Of a DNA stretch of 5,922 nucleotides, positions 1-4,639 are shown piece by piece (position 1 is the first letter of the stretch; each line of letters begins with the position of its first letter). This DNA comes from Alphaproteobacteria bacterium (lineage in GTDB: Bacteria > Pseudomonadota > Alphaproteobacteria > Sphingomonadales > Emcibacteraceae): NCBI GenBank assembly GCA_030432815.1, contig JAUILB010000189.1, positions 1-5,922 on the forward strand. The letters run 5' to 3'. The notes beneath the pieces are model-generated. The model saw nothing but the letters and a program-made list of their open reading frames with translations. It made no database searches and was not told the DNA's origin. Both the position numbers and the translations under genes were made by a program.

Positions 1-1
1 C

Positions 2-184
2 GTTTCTTTCTATGCCATGTCCATATGGCTGCAAAGCTTTGTTTACCGAATTGAGGACATTTTCATTATTGGATTTTGTGCCATCGCGGGCGTTGCCGCC
101 CTGCTGATTGCATGGGCAACCGTCGCCGGAAATTCATATGCCGTCGCGCGGCAGAATCCAATCAAGGCACTTAGATATGAATAA
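2..184 (+). CDS. FtsX/MacB-type ABC transporter permease, C-terminal end (partial)
   Basis: The reading frame is open from the window edge to a TAA at 182-184 and gives the last 60 residues of a protein whose start lies upstream. The visible part has a short WLQSFVYRIEDIF segment, then one hydrophobic membrane helix (about visible residues 20-43). It ends in a cytoplasmic tail closing with RQNPIKALRYE. This ending (NP-[IV]-K-[AS]-LRYE) is typical of the last transmembrane segment and tail of FtsX-domain permeases of the MacB/ADOP type. Such permeases work with an ABC ATPase at the inner membrane, often in export or envelope stress. The substrate cannot be told from this fragment. A small gene overlaps its stop codon and may be co-translated. 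Family assignment is from remembered motif similarity; the fragment is too short for certainty about the subfamily. Confidence 0.8.
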   Translation, partial: VSFYAMSIWLQSFVYRIEDIFIIGFCAIAGVAALLIAWATVAGNSYAVARQNPIKALRYE

Positions 185-341
185 TAAGAAACATAAACAA
201 AAAGGCGACAGCATCAAACTTGCCTCATCCCCTTGCGCGATTGATGATGTTGACCCGGACTATATGGGCTTGGCAGATTTGGATAAAAAGCCAATACCAA
301 AACAAAAAATAAAAAAAGCAGACGATAAAAAAGAAAGCTAA
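177..341 (+). CDS. 54-residue charged small protein of unknown function
   Basis: I place the start at ATG 177, which overlaps the permease stop in an ATGAATAA arrangement (8-nt overlap). A modest AAGG ribosome site lies at 164-167, nine bases before the ATG. An upstream in-frame ATG at 108 is rejected because it would run through the conserved permease tail. The protein begins MNNKKHKQKGDS and has a central block SSPCAIDDVDPDYMGLADL. It ends in a lysine-rich tail that becomes acidic and basic by turns. It has no signal peptide or membrane helix and a single cysteine. The central block looks like a short conserved motif because it is the only non-low-complexity part, but I cannot name a family. 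Translational coupling to the permease is inferred from the overlap. Late AAA-rich codons merge into the A/T-rich end of the gene. Confidence 0.6.
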   Translation: MNNKKHKQKGDSIKLASSPCAIDDVDPDYMGLADLDKKPIPKQKIKKADDKKES

Positions 342-358
342 AACAAAAACTTTTTTTT
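327..358. terminator. possible weak bidirectional terminator between convergent genes
   Basis: An A6G run at 327-333 can pair with CTTTTTT starting at 350, leaving a 16-base loop, and T8 occupies 351-358. It lies where the + strand small gene (ends 341) meets the minus-strand acetyltransferase (ends 360). The stem is almost all A-T and the T run is part of the stem, so a working intrinsic terminator is doubtful; position is the main argument. Confidence 0.22.
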
Positions 359-359
359 A

Positions 360-914
360 CTATGACTTTCCTTCAAAGATCATAAGAACTGCCGGGCCTT
401 CATCAGTCTGAATAATATCATTTCCTTTAAAACCCGCCCTTGCATAAGCCCTGATCGCGGCAATATTGTTTGGATCAGGATCAATTATGACCAATGGTGC
501 ACCCTGCTCTATCAGTCTTTCCGCTTTGATCCTGACCGCATTGCTACCATGTCCTTTCGAAAGCATGGTTTCATTTCCAATGAATATATCAATGCCCCGC
601 GTTTTTGATGGCAGATGCGATAACGCTTCCTGCGGCCATTCGTCAATATCATAATCCTGGATAAAGGCAAACGCCGTCCCATCATAAAAAACAAGCCACA
701 TCGCAAGATCATGATGTCCGATGCTCTCTTTCACTAGCTCGAATTCATGATCCGGATCCCCCCACCATTTTCGCACATGTGGTTTTTCAAGCCATGAACG
801 AATAAGGGGAAGATCTGTTTCTGTTAATTTTGTAAATTCATATTGATGGTTTGGTCCGGTCATCGCTGAAGTTTGATCATTTTCTAAATCAGTCCAAATT
901 TTTCCATGATACAT
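360..914 (-). CDS. GNAT acetyltransferase of the AAC(6')-Ib-like group
   Basis: This 184-residue protein resembles aminoglycoside 6'-N-acetyltransferases of the AAC(6')-Ib type (Acetyltransf_8). Homology begins near residue 25 with YEFTKLTETDLPLIRSWLEK and the PHVRKWWGDP motif. RGIDIFIG follows at 106-113 with the conserved Asp109. The acetyl-CoA loop is SKGHGS at 119-124, and DPDPNNIAAIRAYARAGF spans 145-162. Family members move an acetyl group from acetyl-CoA to an amine on an aminoglycoside or, in relatives, on siderophore or other small-molecule substrates. Actual drug resistance cannot be assumed. Its start is ten bases after the MFS stop, so the two are very likely one operon. The ATG at 914 has GAGAAGG directly against it with no spacer, which is unusual. 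ATG 863 (residue 18) would still keep the whole domain but has no clear ribosome site. The stop is TAG. Confidence 0.88.
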   Translation of the reverse strand: MYHGKIWTDLENDQTSAMTGPNHQYEFTKLTETDLPLIRSWLEKPHVRKWWGDPDHEFELVKESIGHHDLAMWLVFYDGTAFAFIQDYDIDEWPQEALSHLPSKTRGIDIFIGNETMLSKGHGSNAVRIKAERLIEQGAPLVIIDPDPNNIAAIRAYARAGFKGNDIIQTDEGPAVLMIFEGKS

Positions 915-924
915 CCTTCTCGTT

Positions 925-2154
925 TTAAACGGCGACAGGTTTTCTTTCCTTACTCGCCGTGATAAACAACAAAAACGTAAGCGAACAACAAATCAAAAAC
1001 CCAAGCACGACCGGAATAAGGTTTCCATTATAAAGCTGCCCGATGATTGTCCCGCCAACAATAGAAATCAAAAATGACGTTGATCCGATTATTGCCGATG
1101 CAATCCCGGCTATATCCCCCATCGGTTCCATTGCCATCGCATTTAAATTACCGAACACAAAACCGAAACTGAAAAACACAAAAGCAGCAAATGTCAAAAA
1201 CATCCATAATTCGATTGAAACGAATAAATGGACCATGCTGAATAAAGCTGACGCAACAATAATTGCCAAAATCGCCCTCTGGCTTATGTATCGCATGCCA
1301 TATTTCATGACGAAACGTGAGTTAAGCATGGATGACACACCAAAAGTCAACGCAAGGCAGCCAAAATATACGACGAACATTTCGCCTGTATTGAACATCT
1401 GATAAAAAATTTGCTGGCTGGAATTCAAATATCCCATCATGCAACTAAACATGAGCCCCATAGCAAAAGTATAACAAACCGTCGTTTTGGTCGTAAGAAC
1501 TGTTTTTGCGCCGTGATACAGGTTTGCAAGTTGATAAGGCACCCTTTTATCAAGTGGTAAGGTTTCCTCCAGTCTGATTGTGATCCATGCTAAAACCGAA
1601 ATGGCATAAAACATATAAAGGATAAAAATATACCGCCATGAAGCAAAAAACAAAATCGTCTGGCCAATGCTTGGTGCGATTGCCGGCACCATAATAAATA
1701 TCATCATGACAAGTGACATGATACGGGCCATTCCGGCACCACTATATTTATCCCGAACAATAGACATTGTGCAAACATATGGGCCGGAAGCCCCAAGCCC
1801 CTGCACAAATCGTCCGATAAGCATTATTTCAATCGATTTTGAAAAATAACAGATAACGCTACCAACCAGGTAAAATCCCATACATATAAACAGTATCTTT
1901 TTACGCCCAATTGCATCAGATAACGGGCCGCTTACCAATTGGCCAAACGCCATCCCTACAAATAACATGCTGATTATATATTGCGGCTGATTAACATGTT
2001 CCACATTTAAGTCTACCCCCATGATCCCAAGCGCGGGCAACATAGCATCAATTGATATGGCAACAACCGACATCAAAACAGCCATGAGTGCGACAAATTC
2101 TTTTTCACCTACCTGCGTTTTTGTGGTGTTAATGTTAGAAACCTGATTATCCAT
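925..2154 (-). CDS. Bcr/CflA-type MFS drug efflux transporter
   Basis: This is a 409-residue inner-membrane protein with the pattern of twelve hydrophobic segments expected for a DHA1 drug/H+ antiporter, and its length is normal for Bcr/CflA. After a polar 20-residue N-terminus, the first helix carries SIDAMLPALG (34-43), close to the D-x-x-LPA signature of this group. The loop after helix 2 has motif A, GPLSDAIGRKK (76-86). Helix 4 has GRFVQGLGAS (114-123). Helix 5 has the antiporter motif PAIAPSIGQ (157-165), followed by the WRYIF stretch. The C-terminal half keeps NLNAMAMEPMGDIAGIAS (337-353). It probably exports a small toxic compound using the proton gradient; the substrate is unknown. 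The ribosome site is only a purine-rich GAAAAGAAAAA run. It begins 199 bases after the DUF1428 gene and is followed within ten bases by the acetyltransferase. Confidence 0.92.
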   Translation of the reverse strand: MDNQVSNINTTKTQVGEKEFVALMAVLMSVVAISIDAMLPALGIMGVDLNVEHVNQPQYIISMLFVGMAFGQLVSGPLSDAIGRKKILFICMGFYLVGSVICYFSKSIEIMLIGRFVQGLGASGPYVCTMSIVRDKYSGAGMARIMSLVMMIFIMVPAIAPSIGQTILFFASWRYIFILYMFYAISVLAWITIRLEETLPLDKRVPYQLANLYHGAKTVLTTKTTVCYTFAMGLMFSCMMGYLNSSQQIFYQMFNTGEMFVVYFGCLALTFGVSSMLNSRFVMKYGMRYISQRAILAIIVASALFSMVHLFVSIELWMFLTFAAFVFFSFGFVFGNLNAMAMEPMGDIAGIASAIIGSTSFLISIVGGTIIGQLYNGNLIPVVLGFLICCSLTFLLFITASKERKPVAV

Positions 2155-2266
2155 TTTTTCTTTTCAGTTGTTTTACCCAATATCACACGAATTTAGCTTC
2201 TAACACGACTTAGTATTTCTTGTACACATTAGCACACATAATTTACGACGCATGAGAGCCCTAATT

Positions 2267-2293
2267 AAAAAAGCACTTATAAAGACCACTTTT
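2267..2293 (-). terminator. possible weak terminator between the DUF1428 and MFS genes
   Basis: Read on the minus strand, AAAAGTG (2293-2287) can pair with GTGCTTTT (2276-2269) through five Watson-Crick and two G-T pairs, around a loop of about ten bases. The pairing runs into six T residues ending at 2267. It lies within the 199-bp gap between two co-directional genes, where a terminator would separate the DUF1428 operon from the MFS operon. The stem is A-T rich and wobbly. I found no convincing promoter in the rest of this gap. Confidence 0.22.
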
Positions 2294-2353
2294 AAACCAC
2301 ATGCAATTAAAAATACCCCGAACAAGAGCCAATTCTATGATATTTTGCTTACT

Positions 2354-2716
2354 TTATGCATCCACAAGAACATCGAAGCCGCCATATACCATACGTTTAC
2401 AATCAAACGGCATGTTGTCCATATCACAGCCTTCCCCTAGGCCCGGGTCATTATGTACTTTTTCATTCACTTCATCACGGTGTTCCCGTGATTTATATTC
2501 CACATATGCAAAAATTGGAATTTCATCATCTGCAACATTAAATGCCGCGGGAAATGTCATACAAAATCCCTTATCTTCCATATCTTCACCGATGCATTCC
2601 TTATAGGACAGTGCTCCGTGTTTTTTCCAAATTTCTCCTGCTCGTTGTGCCATTTTTTTATAATCTTCAATTCTGTCTTTTTTAATGGCAAGTACATATC
2701 CATCCACATAGTTCAT
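2354..2716 (-). CDS. DUF1428 family protein (YbaA-like)
   Basis: I choose ATG 2716, giving 120 residues. The longer frame would add ten residues (MKRNREKEDQ) that run through a strong ribosome site, and MNYVDGYV is the usual DUF1428 beginning. Family hallmarks are present in order: MNYVDGYVLAIKKDR (1-15), KHGALSYKECIGED (32-45), FAYVEYKSREHRD (69-81) and the signature NMPFDCKRMVYGGF (101-114). The fold is a dimeric alpha/beta (ferredoxin-like) barrel, and E. coli YbaA is the best-known member. Its biochemical role is not established. It follows the SRPBCC gene by 19 bases and is the last gene of the block that starts with DUF899. Compared with YbaA the loop at 46-60 looks different (EDMEDKGFCMTFPAAFN), with an extra cysteine at 52. 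Confidence 0.92.
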   Translation of the reverse strand: MNYVDGYVLAIKKDRIEDYKKMAQRAGEIWKKHGALSYKECIGEDMEDKGFCMTFPAAFNVADDEIPIFAYVEYKSREHRDEVNEKVHNDPGLGEGCDMDNMPFDCKRMVYGGFDVLVDA

Positions 2717-2721
2717 TTGAT

Positions 2722-2728
2722 CCTCCTT
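2722..2728 (-). promoter_or_regulatory. strong ribosome binding site that fixes the DUF1428 start
   Basis: AAGGAGG on the minus strand is a full match to the anti-Shine-Dalgarno core and stands five bases before ATG 2716. It rules in the shorter, 120-residue form and lies wholly in the 19-bp gap after the SRPBCC stop. Confidence 0.85.
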
Positions 2729-2735
2729 TTCTCTG

Positions 2736-3269
2736 TTACGTTTCATTTTTTGTTACGATTTTATTTAAATTTTCAAGACCGCTTTCAAAACTTTTCCCGA
2801 TCATTTTGTCCATGTTAAATACTGTATGCATCACTTTGGTCATAAAGTTCCTTGTTCCCCACATGCTCCATGTAACTTCCGTGCCGTTCTCCACAGGTGT
2901 TAATGTAAATCCCGCATTATTAGTTGCCTTAATTGGTTTCATAAATTCCAATTCAACAACCACCTTTTTATGAGGTACGCTTTCAACAATTGTGTCTTTC
3001 CCAATACCAGTTTTTCTGCCATTCCAGCTATAACTTGCCCCGATACCTGTTTCTGGCCCTTCATATATTACCTCAGCATCCGGATCAGCTTTAAGCCAGG
3101 GATTCCATTTATTAAAATTATGGGGGCTGTCCATTTGTTTGAAAATAATTTCTGCCGGCGCATTTATGATTACCGACCGGGTAATTTTGAATTCGTCTGA
3201 TTTTGATGCCGCCTTAATCAGGAAAAATACAATCAGTATTCCCAAACCGATTAAAATATAAACTGCCAT
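2736..3269 (-). CDS. SRPBCC (START/Bet v1-like) protein with N-terminal membrane anchor
   Basis: The 177-residue protein starts with a hydrophobic helix (about residues 2-20) followed by KAASKSDEFKITRS. This looks like a signal anchor with the domain on one side of the inner membrane; there is no clear cleavage site or lipobox. The rest is a polyketide-cyclase-2/SRPBCC domain. ITRSVIINAPAEIIFKQM (29-46) is the first strand and helix. The NKWNPWLKADPD loop (53-64) and IVESVPHKKVVVELEF (94-109) follow, then TLTPVENGTEVTWSMWG (122-138). A C-terminal helix ends in SFESGLENLNKIV. Members hold hydrophobic ligands in a deep pocket; the ligand here is unknown. The start ATG is preceded by AGAGGT at 3280-3275 with a five-base spacer. 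It lies upstream of DUF1428 in the same transcript and 129 bases after the VOC gene. Residues 1-20 are the odd part, since many SRPBCC proteins are soluble. Confidence 0.9.
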   Translation of the reverse strand: MAVYILIGLGILIVFFLIKAASKSDEFKITRSVIINAPAEIIFKQMDSPHNFNKWNPWLKADPDAEVIYEGPETGIGASYSWNGRKTGIGKDTIVESVPHKKVVVELEFMKPIKATNNAGFTLTPVENGTEVTWSMWGTRNFMTKVMHTVFNMDKMIGKSFESGLENLNKIVTKNET

Positions 3270-3287
3270 TTTATACCTCTTTATCCT

Positions 3288-3313
3288 TAATATTCATAAT
3301 GCTATCACCACTG
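3288..3313 (-). repeat. imperfect 26-bp direct repeat, copy A (decayed DUF899 tail?)
   Basis: This stretch matches 3887-3912 at 20 of 26 positions; the ten bases TAATATTCAT at its left end are identical. In the frame of the other copy it reads W-stop-stop-H-Y-E-Y-stop, against W-R-L-H-D-E-Y-stop at the end of DUF899. So it resembles a degenerate copy of that gene's 3' end. It lies 18 bases upstream of the SRPBCC start. Weaker similarity may run on to about 3345 (CCAGA and TATGG blocks), but I cannot separate that from chance. Confidence 0.5.
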
Positions 3314-3398
3314 AATAACTAAGCTTCCATATACCGCATCTCTGGCTATCTGCCGACTACAGAAATCCCTGAGTCCTTATCCTGGATATATGCTTTCG

Positions 3399-3875
3399 CT
3401 AGGCTACTGCTGCTTCCAGAGCAGCAATGTCTATCTTGCCCATCGTCATCATTGCCTCGAACGCGCGCTTCGCTTTATCCTGATCGGTACCCGTTGTTAG
3501 ATCGAGCAGCAATTTGGGTGTGATTTGCCAGAAGTGCCCCCAGCGATCCTTGCACCAACCGCAAGCGCTTTCCTGCCCACCATTACTTACGATTGCCTCC
3601 CAATAGTAATCGGTTTCTTCCTGGCTCTCGGTCACGACCATGAAGCTGACCGCTTCAGTCGGAGTAAAGTTCGGCCCGCCATTTAGACCAACGAATTTGC
3701 GGCCAAGTACGGTGAACTCTACAGTTAATTCATCACCTTCCTTGCCGCCGGGATAATCTGATGCAGCAATATTAACCCGATCAACGCGACTATCAGGAAA
3801 AGTGGTGGCATAGAATTCCGCCGCCTTCTTTGCTTCCCCGAAGTCATACCAAAGGCAATTTATGATATCTGTCAT
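3399..3875 (-). CDS. PhnB-like VOC family protein (3-demethylubiquinone methyltransferase-like fold)
   Basis: The start is ATG 3875, giving 158 residues. A ribosome site AGGAG stands seven bases upstream, and MTDIINCLWYDFGEAKKAAEFY is the normal beginning of this family. The longer frame to 3989 would run antisense-like through the DUF899 tail. Family blocks are clear: FPDSRVDRV (26-34), GDELTVEFTVLGRKFVGLNGGP (47-68), AVSFMVVTESQEETDYYWEAI (75-95) and CGWCKDRWGHFWQITP (105-120). The end has KAKRAFEAMMTMGKIDIAALEAA. These are the two-module vicinal-oxygen-chelate proteins often annotated as PhnB or 3-demethylubiquinone-9 methyltransferase; they lack a SAM methyltransferase fold and their reaction is unproven. 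By hand count 3421-3840 is about 52% GC, against about 41% in the DUF899 gene. This points to separate origin. It is coupled to DUF899 by a ten-base gap. Confidence 0.93.
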   Translation of the reverse strand: MTDIINCLWYDFGEAKKAAEFYATTFPDSRVDRVNIAASDYPGGKEGDELTVEFTVLGRKFVGLNGGPNFTPTEAVSFMVVTESQEETDYYWEAIVSNGGQESACGWCKDRWGHFWQITPKLLLDLTTGTDQDKAKRAFEAMMTMGKIDIAALEAAVA

Positions 3876-3885
3876 GCTGTTTCTC

Positions 3886-4533
3886 CTAATATTCATCATG
3901 TAATCGCCACCAGCCATAGGGCTCTGTCTGGGGAACACCGTTTGGTGATATTTCCCATGTTTCCTGTCTGCCATACGGCGTAAGGTCAAGCAAACTCCAT
4001 ACCGTACTTATGTTTTCCACACCACGGCCTTTTGTAAAATATGTTCGGAATATTTCGCCTTTTTCTTTTACAAAAACATTAAGCCCAAAATATTGCGGCA
4101 CATCAAAATCAGGGTTAAAATCATCACCCGTTGAAACCCATGGCAAAGTCCACCCCATTCTTTTTTTGAATGTTTCAATTTCATCAACCGGTGTGCGCGA
4201 TACAACGATAAACGATGTGTTCCGCGCCTGTAAATGGGCAAGGTTCGTAATATTATCCATCACCATACAACAACCCGGACACGGGCTTTTATCATTTGCC
4301 TTTAACATATGATGATAAATGATCAATTGATCACGCCCATCAAAAAGATCGTCAAGGCTCATCATGCGGTCTTTGCTTTCAAAGCTATATTCCTTGGTTA
4401 CCTTAACCCATGGAAGTCGGCGACGCTCTGCTGCAAGCTTATCAAGGGCGCGGGTCAGCTTTTTTTCTTCGATCAAATGCGCTTCTCTCGCTTTCGCCCA
4501 TTCCTCTTTTGTTACTTCAATATGCTCCACCAT
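3886..4533 (-). CDS. DUF899 thioredoxin-like family protein
   Basis: This 215-residue protein matches the DUF899 family along its full length. It opens with the helical VTKEEWAKAREAHLIEEKKLTRALDKLAAERRRLPWV block (7-43). Next come LDDLFDGRDQLIIYH (60-74) and the cysteine motif SPCPGCC (83-89). RMGWTLPWVSTGDDFNPDF (125-143) follows. It closes with the usual DLTPYGRQETWE and WWRLHDEY. The fold is predicted to be thioredoxin-like, and the CPGC (85-88) sits where a redox active site would be, with Cys89 adjacent. A thiol or peroxide role is plausible but not proven. The start is the ATG at 4533 with AGAGA seven bases upstream. It is the first gene of the minus-strand block and faces the tetR gene across a shared control region. 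Its TAG stop overlaps the VOC ribosome site (TAGGAG). It is somewhat shorter than many members of about 220-260 residues. Confidence 0.92.
   Translation of the reverse strand: MVEHIEVTKEEWAKAREAHLIEEKKLTRALDKLAAERRRLPWVKVTKEYSFESKDRMMSLDDLFDGRDQLIIYHHMLKANDKSPCPGCCMVMDNITNLAHLQARNTSFIVVSRTPVDEIETFKKRMGWTLPWVSTGDDFNPDFDVPQYFGLNVFVKEKGEIFRTYFTKGRGVENISTVWSLLDLTPYGRQETWEISPNGVPQTEPYGWWRLHDEY
3887..3912 (-). repeat. imperfect 26-bp direct repeat, copy B (inside the DUF899 3' end)
   Basis: This is the partner of 3288-3313 (20 of 26 identical), made up of the last codons of DUF899 and its stop. The two copies are 599 bp apart and bracket the GC-rich VOC gene. Both also feed into the ribosome-site region of the next gene (TTAGGAGAA here, TTAAGGATAA at copy A). 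Confidence 0.5.
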
Positions 4534-4555
4534 TTTGCGATCTCTTTTTTAAATC

Positions 4556-4583
4556 TTGATTTTTGTAGCGGTCACTATATAAT
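4556..4583 (+). promoter_or_regulatory. predicted tetR promoter
   Basis: A -35 box TTGATT (4556-4561) and a perfect -10 box TATAAT (4578-4583) are separated by 16 bp and face the tetR gene, giving a start site near 4590. The first operator-like copy lies over the spacer and the edge of the -10 box, as expected for self-repression. The leader would be about 50 bases and would contain the second operator-like copy. Confidence 0.6.
4561..4582. promoter_or_regulatory. operator-like sequence O1 (probable TetR binding site)
   Basis: The core TGTAGCGGTCACTATA (4564-4579) matches the second copy at 4613-4628 in 13 of 16 positions. As an inverted repeat it is imperfect (about 7 of 11 half-site positions pair). 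It overlaps the -10 boxes of both predicted promoters, so a bound regulator would block both genes at once. Confidence 0.55.
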
Positions 4584-4605
4584 TAGATCATAAAACACTT
4601 GTCAA
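4576..4605 (-). promoter_or_regulatory. predicted DUF899 operon promoter
   Basis: On the minus strand a consensus -35 box TTGACA (4605-4600) is followed by an 18-bp spacer and TATATA (4581-4576), or a 17-bp spacer and TTATAT. The start site would be near 4569, giving a leader of about 35 bases before the DUF899 ATG. Its -10 box overlaps that of the tetR promoter on the other strand. Confidence 0.6.
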
Positions 4606-4609
4606 GTAT

Positions 4610-4631
4610 TTTTGTAATGGTCACTACAAAA
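4610..4631. promoter_or_regulatory. operator-like sequence O2 (better palindrome, next to tetR start)
   Basis: The arms TTTTGTA (4610-4616) and TACAAAA (4625-4631) are perfect inverted repeats. Around the centre at 4620/4621, 9 of 11 half-site positions pair. The inner TGGTCACTA is shared with O1. It sits in the tetR leader, directly upstream of the ribosome site AAAGGG (4629-4634), and just behind the -35 box of the DUF899 promoter. Symmetry, size and position fit a TetR-family dimer site. Confidence 0.62.
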
Positions 4632-4639
4632 GGGATAGT

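Noticed and set aside
108..176. Longer N-terminus for the small protein, starting at ATG 108
   Set aside because: It would read through the conserved permease tail in another frame, and ATG 177 with AAGG upstream at the stop overlap is the better start.
1043..1402. 119-residue open frame on the + strand inside the MFS gene
   Set aside because: It is antisense to conserved transporter sequence, has no ribosome site I can see, and shows no protein pattern.
2155..2353. Promoter for the MFS gene
   Set aside because: Several loose -10 and -35 pairs exist in this A-T-rich gap, such as TTGCAT with TTTATA, but none is better than chance. MFS may have its own promoter here that I cannot locate.
2717..2746. 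Ten extra residues at the start of the DUF1428 protein
   Set aside because: The extension runs through a strong AAGGAGG site and is unlike the family, which starts MNYVDGYV or close to it.
3288..3912. Insertion sequence or transposon around the VOC gene
   Set aside because: There is no transposase frame and no terminal inverted repeats; the repeats are direct and overlap coding sequence.
3876..3989. 38-residue N-terminal extension of the VOC protein
   Set aside because: It overlaps the DUF899 C-terminus in another frame, and a proper ribosome site precedes ATG 3875.
4010..4593. Open frames on the + strand opposite DUF899
   Set aside because: They are antisense to a clear DUF899 gene and show no recognisable protein features.
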